In this document: in pieces, positions 52,012 to 63,830 of the stretch
Position numbering within the stretch: position 1 is the first letter of the stretch
Layout of the letters: each line of letters opens with the position of its first letter
Assembly (NCBI GenBank): GCA_037447655.1
Contig: JBBHKE010001671.1
Coordinates: 186,001-250,000, forward strand
Length of the DNA: 64,000 nucleotides
Direction: 5' to 3'
From: Zygnema cylindricum
Taxonomy: Eukaryota > Streptophyta > Zygnematophyceae > Zygnematales > Zygnemataceae
The notes under the pieces: model-generated
Told to the model about the DNA's origin: nothing
Databases searched by the model: none
Seen by the model: only the letters and a program-made list of their open reading frames with translations
Program-made: the position numbers and the translations under genes

Positions 52012-52917
52012 CTACTTCTCCTCATTCCGAACAACATAGAAGGTCGGTAGGTAAATAAATTAGTCAACACACTGTGTATGTCTTTTGTCATCAGTTGAGT
52101 CTTGTCTCTCACTCACGAAAGAACTTGATTCTCTTCTTGTTGATGGTCGAACTAGGTTGTTGTCCCATCCATCTCTGAAATTCCCTGTAACACATGCACT
52201 TTTATATGACGGACATACCCTGAAGGTATGTCCCAAATCATTACAATAAAAACAATTCTTTTGCCGATCTCCAAACTCGCTATTATTTTTAATTTTCTGA
52301 AATTGAGACTTAGATTCCTTTATATTCCTCTTAATTGATTAAATCTTTCTATTAGCCTCTTCATCTAGAACAACACGTCTTGCTAGAGTTAAGCTCCAAT
52401 CCCTTTTATCAATTAAAGTCAATCGATCTAAAGCACTCTTATATTCTTTAGGTAGATTTCTCATTAATAATATAGTTTGTTGGGCATTTGTAAAGTTTCC
52501 TCCTACCACATCATTTTCTGCAAATAAAACTTGTAAGTCAATGCAGTGTTTCTCCATACTACCTCCTACATACTTGAATTCAACTATTTTGGTAACATTG
52601 CTAAGCCAATGATATAAAGAAGTCTTTGCATACATATATTCTAAGCACTTCCATAATTCAGACGCACTTTTAAAACTTAAGTATGACATTACCAAATCCT
52701 CAGTCAAGGAGTTCTTGATAACCGTTAGACACTCATGATTTTTCCTTTTCCATCCATTTGATGTTACGGCCAAGGTACCGTCCACCACATCCATATGCTC
52801 CATCATCTCGAAGTAGCTCTCGAGTGCATCCTTCCAGTAGTGAAATTTTTATCCATCAAATATGGGTAGCCATGGGTGTGGGCCCATAACCTGTTGTCCA
52901 TAGCCTATTTCAGCCAT
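52012..52917 (-). pseudogene. Gag, D2
   Basis: The ATG at 52917, inside the 5' LTR, reads MAEIGYGQQ and then VMGPHPWLPIFDG through the PBS. A TAA near 52850 stops that frame. The capsid-like region is open at 52339-52806 (DLVMSYLSFKSASELWKCLEYMY, NLPKEYKSALDRL). A knuckle CFYCNDLGHTFRVC follows at about 52205-52250. Stops near 52340 and 52065 interrupt the rest. Confidence 0.82.
52877..52891 (-). promoter_or_regulatory. D2 primer-binding site
   Basis: Minus strand GGTTATGGGCCCACA, 14 of 15 bases as in B1. Confidence 0.75.
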
Positions 52918-54002
52918 GGATTACTCACAGAAGCACCACAAACTACCATTGAAAGAGCTGTGTTTGCGACAGCACAGATTACTCCACAAAAAACAAAATC
53001 ACCTTAAACTGCACCAATAGGCATTATACTATAGACACTGTAAGCTTCCAAAGTTACAGCCAAATCCACCAAGGAATCTAGAAGATATAAGCTCCAGAGT
53101 TCCACAAAAACAGCTACAGCTTCACAAACTAACCACTTAGACGGCTCACGGAATCTTACACAGATTCTTGAATGGTATGAAACTCTACACACACATATAT
53201 TCTATATCATAGAATATCCCCACAAAGATTTACATGAATGCACCAAATAGAGTGATCACACCAACAGGTGAAAGAAGCAGAAAACAGTTTGCCATTGCTT
53301 TGATTAAACTTGACTATGATACTCAAAATATTCTAAGTCGTACAAGTTATACTCAGAGAGTTCTCTACTGAATGTACGGAGGCATACCAGCTGTACGGTA
53401 TCTACCATCTACCTAAACTATTGTAAGTATACTGGAATAGTTCGAGGTATGTCAGACCGAACAAGTCTACACTAATAAACTAAGTAGCAAAAAGACAAAC
53501 CTATGTTGTATAGAATATTTACACCGATATCTCCACAATCTTTGAACGTCAAAAACCAAGCTACCACTAAGCAACCACTAAACAAATATCATCACTCAGA
53601 ATTCTATACTATTCATATTATCTGCAGCTGCGTCAGCTGCTTTGTCCGTGCGGATCACATCAAGGTAACCGCACCTGCGTTGACTTGTCTGCGTTGAAGC
53701 TACTCCGTACCGGCAGCGCATATTCATCCAAAATAACCGCAGTTGCGTTGTCCTGTTTGCGTCGCAACTGTGCCGTACTGGCGGTGCCTGTTTCAATATT
53801 TCGTTTATTCCACATCGGATCGCTTCGCGATCCGCCGTCCATTTGTCAATGCTTGTACACGCCACTCAGTGAGTCTTTTACATCACTTAAGTTATATCCG
53901 TTTGTTCGCTCCCCCAATCCATGAATCTTTTCGAACCTCCACATTAAATTCCATAGCCCACGAACCAGCGCGTATGCATGAAACAAACTTTTCAAAACAA
54001 CA
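52892..54002 (-). repeat. D2 5' LTR
   Basis: 1111 bp, 11 bp shorter than the 3' LTR and visibly diverged. GCAGCTGCG motifs near 53620-53760. It ends ...CTTTTCAAAACAACA. Confidence 0.85.
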
Positions 54003-54819
54003 GTAAAGAACTCAAGAGAATTGAGTGATAAGACCTCAACTTATAAGACCTCAATTGCAGCTGCAGAAAAGAAAGGGGTAGACAAGCCACCCTAATTGAT
54101 ATTTGCAAAAGAAAGGCTTAGAGGGGACTCAAATAGATGCAATCATACAAGGGTTGAGGAAAGTAAAGAATGTTTACCTCACCGAATTTAGAAGAAAGAG
54201 AAACATCAAGGAGAGCCGCGGATTAGAAGGTTCCAGGCAAGATTTACAACAAGATTTATAGTAGAAGACATGGCTGATCAAAAAGAAGAGTTAGCTTTAG
54301 ACGCCATTACTGCAGAGGAAACCCTAAGTCTTAGTCTCCTAGAAGACACGTTAAAGATGACAACACTAAGTCTTAGTCTCCTCTAAGACACGTTAAGAAC
54401 ATGTGATTGAAAGTACTAACAATTTCATGTTTGTAAAAAGTACAAGATGTACCTTTGTGGACGTGCGACGAAGGCGCGAAGCATCTTTGGAGTCGTACAT
54501 TGGGAAATGCCGAAATCTCATCGCCGCCGCGAACGAAACAATCGAATGGACGAAATTCATGAAATCGCACACATGACAACTAGAAATTTGTGCGATGAAA
54601 CACACGCTACCAATTAAATGTTCGGCGATTAAAATCCATGTTTAAGGATAAACGAATCATTATGCGCCTTGTATAACGAGAATAAAGAACAAGTCATGTA
54701 GTCCTATAATTGATCTGTTGGCATTTGCAAGAAGAGCTAGCGACGCAGTAACCTTAGGCGCTTCACGCGCCCCAATTAGTCATATTGTGCTCCCCAATTG
54801 GTCATAATGTTATGACAGG

Positions 54820-54883
54820 TCAACATTAGACCATAGGTGGTCCCTAGAGGATCAACATTAGACCATAGGTGGTCCCTAGAGGA
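54820..54883. repeat. Perfect 32-bp tandem duplication
   Basis: Units 54820-54851 and 54852-54883, each starting TCAACATTAGACCATAGG, are identical. Confidence 0.85.
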
Positions 54884-56620
54884 TCATATTTTAAACAAAG
54901 CCTGTTCCATTTCAGTTCAACAGAGCGACAAAATATGTTGACTCCAAATGGCCTTAAGTGAACGGCGACCAATTTTTATATCGAGAAAACTGTGAGTTTT
55001 TTTATTTTTACGAAAATCATTAGGGACGATATTGTATCGAATGTATCGCGTAAAGCTTGAGTGGGAGTGTGAGTTTTGGACGATTTTCAATGATCCATCA
55101 ATTTTGACGAAAGTACCGATTTAGACAAGTGCGACGTGACGTGACGCAACAAATCGGAATGGACGGAATTGTAACAAAGGTTTAAATGTTTGATTTTTTG
55201 CTTGTGAACGAAATTGCTTGAACAGACGTGGGACAATTCTTGGTGGAAACTTCATATGTACATAGGATATGATTGGACCACATTAGGTGTGCATTTAGTG
55301 TAGATCTTTTTGTGATAGAATACATATATCATTGCAGAAAAGATAGAAGATAACCCTTTATCTATCAATTTAGCAAGACAAAGATTAGAATAATTTGGCT
55401 TTATTATAAAGTCCACATTGTAACAAATTCTCCCAAAAGGACCATTAATGAAAGCTATGGCTATTCCTGAGATTATATTTTGTGTATGATATCTACTTGC
55501 TACATATTCCTTCGTACTTTAAATCCATCTTATCTCTATTTTTTTTTGTGACTCTATAAGCCTCTTTGAGTGTTTGATATGTGGTCGGTCCAAGCTGTTT
55601 GTGGTTAAGCATATTTCTTCTCGTTAGCTCGGATGATCGACCAAGCGCGATAGAGTGAATGTCAATTCATACTATGAATTTGCGGCGTGTTTGTCGTCAT
55701 GTGAATGCATTTTGGCGTTTTCCCTTTTTCGACCCCCGGGCAAGAGAATCCAACCCAAAAATAAACTTTATCCAAAATCACCTCGAGGGGGTGCTTTTAG
55801 TTGAAGTACTGCCCAAACAAGGAATGAAAAACGAAGCACGCACGCGCCACAAGAGTGGGAAAATTTTAGGACGAGGGAAAGTCCTTGCTATTTTTCTCCG
55901 TGCTCGTCATGTGCATGTACGGAAAAAAAATTGCAAGGGTCTCAGATCTCCACTTTCACTCATAGGGTTTTTTGCAAAATTTTGCGCCTTCGTCGCCTCT
56001 CCCATCTCCCTCGCACATGATCGCTTTTGTATCACACTTTTTAGAATGAGAGACGACAATATTGGTATAAAATGAAAGATCTTTTAAAAATATTATTTTT
56101 GACAATTTTTAGGTTTTTTGTTAATTGGAAGTCGAGCTAGAAAAGTAGAAAAAACTAAATCACATTACCATGGCAGAAAGTTATTGAACCAGTGACGTCG
56201 ACGTTGTCACAAATGAGCGTGACGCCACATTATCACCAAACCCTAAACATCTAAGATTTCACAAAAATCTAGATGTTTACATTTGTCATTGTTTTTGTTG
56301 GCATCACTTATCGTCGAAAGTTTCGTAATGGTCTTCAATGATCACAGGTTGTACCTACGTCTATAACCGTCATATTTCAAAGTTCCGATTTCATTTTGGC
56401 ACATAGGGATGCTTTTCAAAGTAGTTCAAAGAATCCTTACTACAGTCCAAAAAACTTTATCAAAGTACCGATTACATGGGGACTTTACTCTTAGTTTGTG
56501 CGCTGTATGCTACGAAACTTTGAACAATTCATTTCGTGCGCCGTATGCCAAGATACTTCAAATTTCAAACAAAAAATTTCGTGCGTCTTGCGCGCACCAA
56601 ACGCCTAACGTACATAACCA

Positions 56621-56694
56621 AATTGTATGGTACAGTACATACTCCAATCGTATGGTACACTACATACTCCAATCGTATGGTACTACCGTTGACA
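56621..56694. repeat. 25-bp tandem repeat
   Basis: Nearly three units built on CATACTCCAATCGTATGGTA. Confidence 0.8.
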
Positions 56695-57159
56695 TCCGTA
56701 CTTAAACCAAATCGTCAAGGCAAACTAAAAAGTACTTAAGTATCTCAAATTAATGCGACGTCAACATAAATCGTGTAACCATACATGAAAGCGTATCGCA
56801 CCAAGCGAATCAACATATAGCGCGCGCTCGATTTTTGATATTGTTTCCTAACACATAAGACAACAAAAAGTCTTCGCTGAAGGATATTCTGTCACGCTCT
56901 TTAGGTACCTCGTTAAACTTAATGGTTTTCACGCGCTTGGAGTTTTCGTAGTGTCGAAGAGGACACCACGCACACACTGAGGCCTCTCTTCCATTAGGCG
57001 GTCCCAGCAAACCTAAGGAAACATCTGTAAGGACAAGTCTTCTGACATGGTCTTCGAGGACGGGCCAGGAAATTTAGCAATATTATTCAGGCCTTTATTC
57101 CATTATGCGATCCCACTAAACATAAATAGAGTCTATTTGTAGTGCTTAATGGCATGGCA

Positions 57160-58315
57160 TGTTTTCCAAAGCCTATTTAAGCCATGGATTACTCTCGAAA
57201 GCACCACAGACATTTCCCAAAGTAGCTGTGTTTCTGACAACACATATTACTCCACAATGAAAAAAACCACTTTAAACTGCACGAATATGCAGTATTTCTT
57301 AGACACTATAACTTCCTAAAGTAACCGCCAAATCTACGAAGGCATCCAAAAGATATTAGCTGTAAAGTTTCCCAAAAACATTTGACAACTCAGCAAACTT
57401 ACTAGGTAGACTCCTAACAGAATTCTACAAAAAGAACAGATTAGACTCAAACTTCACACACATACAGTTTCTAGATCAAAAAATATATCCACAAAGTGTT
57501 ACATTAAAATAACGACCTGAGTGATCACATTAACAAGTCAAAGTTGAAGAAAAACAGTCTGCCATGACTTTGATTAAGTTAGTTGTGATGATTAAAATCA
57601 TCTAAGTCCTACATGTTATACCCAAATAGTTCACTATTGAATGTATGGGTGTATACCAACCGTATTTTATCTACTAGCTACCTCAATTAAAGTAAGTATA
57701 CCTGAATAATGTGATGTATGTCATAATGAAATAATCTACTCTAATAAACAAATTAACAAAAGGACAAACCACTGTTCAACCTAATATGTACACCGACGCG
57801 TCTACAATTCCGCGTCATAAGTAACAACTTGCTTATTCACTTAATGATTAGTCCATGCAGCAACCGGACATCACATACGTACGGCCCACTTGATAATACA
57901 TCCTCAAAGATAATGTGAACCATCAAAATAGGGGCGGACGCCGTCCACCTTCGAAGTTGAACAAAATCCATTCTTGAAAAGATATCGTACCATTCAAATA
58001 CTGTCCGTACCGAAACGGTATCCTTTGCAATAAATGCGCTTGTCGCATTATGTTTTGTACGGCCGTTGTACATTTTTCAAACTCTTCGAATGTTTCAAAT
58101 CGGATCGCTTTGCGATACGCTGGTCATTTCAATTTGGCATCCGCGCCACTTAATTTCTATTTCATATGTCCCAAAACAATATATCCATACGTTCACTCCC
58201 CCAATCCGCGAATCCATTCGAACCTCTACAGCAAATTAATTTAATAAAATACACACGAAACGTCGCGTGCGCACAAAATGTGGCGTATGCACGAAACTAA
58301 TTTTTAAAAACAACA
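57160..58315 (-). repeat. D3 3' LTR
   Basis: 1156 bp, TGTTTTCCAAAGCC to ...TTAAAAACAACA; more diverged from D2 than the D2 LTRs are from each other. The embedded Gag ATG is followed by a stop. Confidence 0.82.
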
Positions 58316-59157
58316 CTCCCCCAAAAATTTAATTTTGTGCATCCGAAATAAAATATGGAGCGTGTCAAGTGTAAAACGTCACATGTGCTTCCGTTGCGTT
58401 GGTATGATGCGTTGCTGCGTTGAGAAGCAAACTAATTTCACTGATCACCACTGCTCCAGGTGCGTTGCTATGCTGGGTTGCGACGCAAACAGCTTCCGCT
58501 GATTCACTAATGCTCTAGCTGCGTTGCTATTTCACCCGTTTAGACAATGTTTTTTCCAATTGAAGGTGTCGGTTTTTTTTGTTTTTTTTTCCACCCCAAA
58601 AATGACTTTTCTTGTCTTTTGTGTGGTTGACTTCGGAGCTGGTTTCCTCTCCAACTGGTCTTCCTAAATCTTTATCTTCTTCTTGTTCTCTTACTACATT
58701 GTGGTCTGCTGATAGACATTGTACCTTTTCCATGGGTTGCCTCCCCATAACTTCTATAAAGTGTTATTTTTCTCACTAATTTTTGGTCTTTTTCCGTAGT
58801 TTTACCACTCTAACTTAGAGTTATTATCCTAAAATTTTCCATTTTCATTCCTTTGCTCTTCAATGACACTATTCTTTTTCTATAATCTTTTTTTGTTTTT
58901 TCATTTTGTGCCAATCCACCATTTTCTTTCTCATCATCCTGTTCCCTTACTCTAATTTTCTTCTCATCTTCTCTCATCGCTTCTCTTAGTTTTTTTTTCA
59001 ATTCAGTAAGTTTTATATCTAAAGTATATTCTGCATCCAATTTAAAGTGGACTTCACTTCCTTTTTCTTCCCTTTCGTCAAGAATCTCATCCCCTTGTAA
59101 GTCAATACCACACACTAATCTATCTTAAAAAAGTGTCACAAAAACCGAGTCTTTTTC
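58316..59157 (-). pseudogene. Charged ORF remnants, D3
   Basis: Two frames (58810-59115 and 58527-58748) rich in Lys, Glu and Asp, such as ELKKKLREAMREDEKKIR, corresponding to the D2 charged ORF. Polypurine tract at 58316-58330. GCGTTGCTATG-like repeats at 58385-58530. Confidence 0.55.
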
Positions 59158-60401
59158 AAGACTATGACTCCTTCTTCCTCACTCCCCTCACTTCCCTCCT
59201 TCAACTCCATTGGAGTTGTAAAACTATTAGCTTTATCCATTTAAAATTTTTCAAGCATGTTCCATATTGCTTCTTTTTGAGTCAATCTTATAATTTTTCT
59301 TTTTCGGTCTCTCTCTACTTCAATTCCCAAAATATATTTTGCTTCCCCCATATCCTTCATTTTAAATCTCCCCTTAAGATCGATTTTCAGTTTATTAATT
59401 TTTTCCATTGATTTACTTAAAACAAGCAAATCATCAACATAAATTGCAATAAATATAAAACCTTCCTCATCTTCGAAAACATAGATTGAGTGATCTGAGC
59501 TGATCCGGATATATCCCAAACCGGTAATAAACTCATCAAGCTTCTTATTCCACTGTCGAGGCGCCTGTTTCAAACCATAAAGAGATTTAATCAGCCAGCA
59601 TACCTTACTCTCCTCTCCTTCCTCCACAAACCCTTCGGGTTGTCGCATGAAGATCTCCTCTTCCAATTCTCCATGCAAAAAGGCTGTCTTGATGTCCATC
59701 TAGTGCACTTCCATGTCTTTCGCTGCTGCCAGGCTGAGAAGTATGCGGACGGAGGGAAATCTGACCACTAGGGCAAAGGTTTCCTCGTTGTCAATTCCCT
59801 CCTTTTGTGTAAATCCCTTTGCCACTAGTCGGGCCTTGTAGCGCTCGATTGTGTTATATGGGTTCAGTTTTAATTTGAAAACTAACTTACAACCGATTAG
59901 TTTTCGGTTAGGTGGACAATCCACCAGCTCCCAAGTATCGGCAGTCATAATTGAGGCCATCTCCTCATTGATGGCTGTCTTCCACCGATTTCTTTCTGGA
60001 CAAGTCATCGCCTCTCCATAAGTGTAAGGTTCATCTTGATGAGATAGTTTAGTTACCTTGTTATTAACCTGTTTTTCTTGCAGTCTTTTGCTACTTCTCC
60101 TTCCCCCCTCAAAATATGAGGTCAGAATAGATGGTTCTTGTGGATTCTTTCGAACAAACTCGGCTTCTCTTCTATCCCTTGAATCCGAATCAATTTCCAC
60201 CACGTCTTCCGCTTCGCTTAAAGTTCTCACTGGAGTTTCCACTGCCGATTTCTTTTCGGTCTGATTTGTACCTGCAAGAATGTCATCTTCTCTAAAACCT
60301 GGATAGTTAGGAAACTCAAAGTCATCGGAATTTTCTGACTCAAATCTGATTTTTACTGACTTTGTATATTTGAAGGGATCCACAGACTTTCCTTCATCCA
60401 T
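59158..60401 (-). pseudogene. B3 integrase linker and reverse transcriptase
   Basis: 60401-59700 carries the acidic linker (MDEGKSVDPFKYTKS) and RT N-terminal blocks ([29 protein letters not shown]). After a TAG near 59700, 59699-59241 carries MDIKTAFLHGELEEEIF, SLYGLKQAPRQWNKKLDEF, IYVDDLLVLS and KYILGIEVERDRKRK. No duplication is seen. It ends at the truncation. Confidence 0.87.
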
Positions 60402-61006
60402 AACTACTAGATGTTTTACTAAGATTATATCTTCCCTTTTTAGATCATAAACTCTATATCCTTTAACATCCTCATCATATCCTAATAAGTATCCCGGTTT
60501 TCCTTTAGGATCTAGCTTCTAATTAGACCGATCTGTATCTAGACTGAATACTTGACTGCCGAAAACCTTTAAGTGAGGTATGTTTGGTTTCCGGCCTGTC
60601 CATCTCTCATAAGGTGTTTGAACTTTTATAGCTTAAGTAAGAACTATATTTTTTAGAAAATTAGCATAGTTCATTGCTTTTGCCCAAAACCTTTTTCCTA
60701 TTTTCTTAACTGACAACATATTCTAGCACTATCACTTAGTGTTCTATTTAACCGTTCAGCTACCCCGTTCTGTTCCGGGTTTTCTGGAACTGTCTTTTGG
60801 TGTTGGACCCCATCTTCCCTCAAAAAATCCTCAAACTGGTTAGAAGTATACTCTCCACCATTGTCACTCCTTATTCTCTTGATTGGAGTTTCATGGAGTT
60901 TTTCGCTCCATGCTTTATATTGTCTAAAACAATCCTGAGCTTCTGACTTGTTTTTCAAAAAATACACTCGGGAATACCGAGACCAGTCATCGGTGATGGT
61001 CATCAT
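60402..61006 (-). pseudogene. B3 integrase core
   Basis: 61006-60698 holds DDWSRYSRVYFLKNKSEAQ, RSDNGGEYTSN and NPEQNGVAERLNRT, so the second Asp and the Glu are intact. The C-terminal part to 60402 is degraded by stops and a frameshift after SDSAR. Confidence 0.85.
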
Positions 61007-61670
61007 AAATCTCTTCCCCTCGGTGAGGGCACTTTAGCTGGTCCCCAAATATTTGTGTGTACTAGATCTAGTAATTTTTCTCCCTTATAGGTGGCTGTTT
61101 TAGGAAAGGGTAATCTGTGTGTTTTACCTTGAGCACATCCACTACAATCACTTATATTATTATTCATACTGAACTTAATCCCTTCCACCACTCCCATCTT
61201 TTTCATCTCTCTTAACTTTTCTAGATTCACATGCCCAAGACTCTTATGCCTTATCATAAAATCATGAACACCAGCATAATAAAGTTTCTTCTTTTCATTA
61301 CTTAAAACCAGCCTAAACATCCCATGACTACCTTTCTCAACAATGAAATACACATCCTCCTCAAAACTAGCAGTAAAGACTCCTTCCCTAGTGCTAGTAA
61401 AAAAACCCTTATCATCTAATACGGATGTAGAGATGAGGTTTTTGTTCAGCTTCGCAATAAAAAATACATCAGAGAATGTTATTATGGATGTCTTTCCTTC
61501 TACTAACACTTTCAAATCTACCGATCCTACAAGAGTAGTGGTGACTATCCTCCCATCCCCGTACTCTATCTCTACGGTGGGAATATTTCTTATCTTAGTG
61601 AACAGGTGCCTATCCTTACACATGTGCATGGAGGCACTTGAATCTACAATCCAGCCTGCTCACATCAATC
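61007..61670 (-). pseudogene. B3 protease, GAG-pre-integrase and integrase start
   Basis: The protease site again reads VDSSASMHMC (Ser in place of Gly). Pre-integrase then runs to HKSLGHVN...CSGCAQGK (zinc finger kept) and HTNIWGP, where the first catalytic Asp is Asn. A frameshift occurs at about 61010. Confidence 0.85.
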
Positions 61671-62795
61671 CACCGTAAGCACATTTCTCCCTTCCTGGAA
61701 TTTCGACCTCGTTTTCGCCTTCAACTCCTTATCTAAAAAGAGCTCATCGTCCTCGTCCTCGGATTCCGCCTCATGTACTTGTGTCACAAGTGCTTTTTTC
61801 ATTCCTCTTGGGGTACCACCGTTCTGCCACTCCTTTAACCGAAGCTCGGTTAGCTTAGTGCATTGTGCCATATAGTGCCAAGGTTTCTTACAAAAATGAC
61901 ATAAACCTGTGGGAGCCCTTGGTCCGAACTCGTCAGTCTGATTTTTCTGCTCCCTCCCCCCATAATATCCGACCGGTTTCCGGGAATCCTTGTTCCTCCA
62001 ATCGGTCGTAGTTGCCAAGGCTTGTCCACTCTTTCCTCCTCTTCAAATCTCAATCGTATTCTCCCGAACGAGAATCATCTCTACCACTGAGTTCCATATC
62101 CACGTTGTGTCCGGCAAGTCCTGCACACGGTTGACTATGTTCTCGAACTCATCGGGTAACTTTATTAGTAAACAATTAACCTTTTTTTTTCACTAAAATC
62201 TTTTCCAGCACTCTCGAGCTCCATGAAGAGTGTAGCAAGCTCATTGCAAAAATCCAACATTTCCCCCTTTGTATACATACTCCTTAACTTTCTGATCAGC
62301 CAACTGTTGTTGCTGAATCGTACCACTTCGGTACATCTCTATGAGAGCCATCCAAAGATCGGATGCCCTTTCTACCTGCAAATGAGAACATGCAAGTCCT
62401 TGAGTGAGATGGCGTAGGATGAAGTGCTTTGTTGCCATATTGTTCAAGTCCCAGGTTTCAATATCATTCTCCTTTTTCCTCGGAATAAGTGACATGAATG
62501 TCGAACCAGTTGCTATTGGTGTGGTCACCTCCTTCTCCTTTCATTTGTCCACCACCTCTCCTTCTTTTTTTTCCTCCGTTGATGGTGGATCCTCTTTCCT
62601 AGTGAATCTGCTTCCTCCAAACCCTGGAGGAATGCCAAGACTTGATGGACGCCCCAACCGTCCACTCACTATCCCCCAAAACCTTTTTTCGCATAGAGCT
62701 CCTATCATCATACTTTCCTAGTATATGAAGCCAGTTCCATTAAAGATTGGTACCCTAGAGAGTGGGCCCATAACCTGAAACTCTGAGACCTCCAT
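61671..62795 (-). pseudogene. B3 Gag
   Basis: The ATG at 62795, inside the LTR, reads MEVSEFQVMGP. Stops near 62720 and 62545 and frameshifts near 62250 and 62040 break the frame. Readable blocks: AKHFILRHLTQ-like (TKHFILRHLTQGLA), SDLWMALIEMYRSG, a basic linker, the knuckle CHFCKKPWHYMAQC and the acidic EAESEDEDDELF tail. Confidence 0.85.
62761..62775 (-). promoter_or_regulatory. B3 primer-binding site
   Basis: Minus strand GGTTATGGGCCCACT, 14 of 15 bases as in B1. Confidence 0.75.
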
Positions 62796-63830
62796 AAGTC
62801 CTCAGAGTGGACAACTTCCAAAAAGCCTCTAGGATAACCCTAACCCGTTTGTGTTTCAGCAAAAATAACTGCCACCCTGGCAGACAAAAACTCTGACCAA
62901 GTTCACCCCTGTGAAGAGAAGACTCCCCTGAGTCGATAACAAAAAGAATCTCTGAATTTGCTCCCCTGAGCAGTAAGTTATGGAGGGTCAAAGTTGACCT
63001 TTTGTACAGAAGCTCTCTGAAGAGAGGGTCCTATCTTCTAATTTTTCTAAGTCTTATCTCTCTCAAAGACTCTATCTACTGATGTACGGAGCCAATCAGA
63101 TCACAGTTCCATACACAAAAGTACAACTGCGGGTGTACTTTATGTACGGACATTGTACGACTTGGTCTAAATGTCGACACATGTCATATCCGGATTCGGT
63201 GCCGTAATCTCCAGAGATACCACGATCCAATGTAATTTCGCCACGTGACATCCGACGTGGAGATGACCACAAACCGCCGAAATCTTATTTCGCGATCTCG
63301 GGGCTAATTCTGGCCGTACGATTAAATTCACATTTAATCGTAGCCGTAATAAATACATGCGCGGTATTCGTTTCGCTAAAGAAATAAATTCGCGGCATTG
63401 ATTTCTTATCTGTACCATAATCTGTACTTTTACATTACCGGATCTATGTATCCCGTAAACAATTACAGTTAAATGAATTATCCTACGTGGAAAAGTTTAA
63501 TTAAATATCAAACCATATAGTACGTAACACCAGGTCTAGGCTTAACGGCTAAGGCTACCAGCTACCAGCTGTTTGCCGGCCGGCAGGTACCATGATCAAA
63601 TCCTATGGTCGGCACATACCTTTTAGTAAATAAAACCCCTAACTAATGTATATTTTTCGTAAACCTCTGGATAGCCTAGGTAGCCATGGCTATAGCTCCC
63701 TCTCCTATTTCTCAGTGACTGCGACAAGTTTGAGAGTTGGAGAAAGAAGTTAGAGGTAGACTGCCTCGGCTTCTTTCTATACTTCTATTTAGACCTAGAA
63801 AATACTTAAAATGGAGCATTAATTTCTACA
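62776..63830 (-). repeat. B3 5' LTR
   Basis: 1055 bp, plus-strand ends TGAAACTC and ...AATTTCTACA. It carries the tRNA-like module (about 63532-63615) and the hairpin (about 63690-63760); both G-box cores are altered (near 63178 and 63241). Confidence 0.9.
63532..63615 (+). other. tRNA-like module in the B3 LTR
   Basis: The plus strand shows GGCTTAACGGCTAAGGC (A-box/D-arm-like), a GCCGGCCGGC variable-arm-like hairpin and CATGATCAAATCCTATG (B-box/T-arm-like). Homologous blocks are in all B LTRs on the opposite strand of the element. The acceptor arms do not pair well, so it is not called as a functional tRNA gene. Confidence 0.5.

Larger units (their letters stand above)
49405..54002 (-). mobile_element. 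Non-autonomous Copia-type element D2
   Basis: 4598 bp, minus strand, LTRs 49405-50526 and 52892-54002, interior 2365 bp. The interior has gag and a charged ORF but no protease, integrase, RT or RNase H. The PBS and a polypurine tract are in place. Flanking five-mers (ACCTA left, GTAAA right) do not match, so one end may have been exchanged. Confidence 0.85.
54003..57159. other. Unassigned intergenic DNA
   Basis: About 3.2 kb between two family D elements. The longest frame, 55659-56075 on the plus strand (138 codons, basic), has no recognised domain, and I would not call it a gene. Two tandem duplications are listed separately. Confidence 0.5.
59158..63830 (-). mobile_element. Ty1/Copia retrotransposon B3, 3' truncated
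   Basis: Minus strand. 5' LTR, gag, protease, integrase and RT are present up to the EEEGVIVL block just after RT. The sequence then switches directly to D3 at about 59158, so RNase H, polypurine tract and 3' LTR are missing. The 5' end abuts GTTGTCC of D3 gag. A deletion after insertion is the simplest cause. Confidence 0.88.

Noticed and set aside
55659-56075. 138-codon ORF in intergenic DNA
   Set aside because: No recognisable domain, basic composition, and no partner or conserved copy in the window.
63532-63615. A functional tRNA gene
   Set aside because: A- and B-box-like blocks exist, but acceptor pairing is poor and the block recurs in every B LTR, so it is an LTR module.
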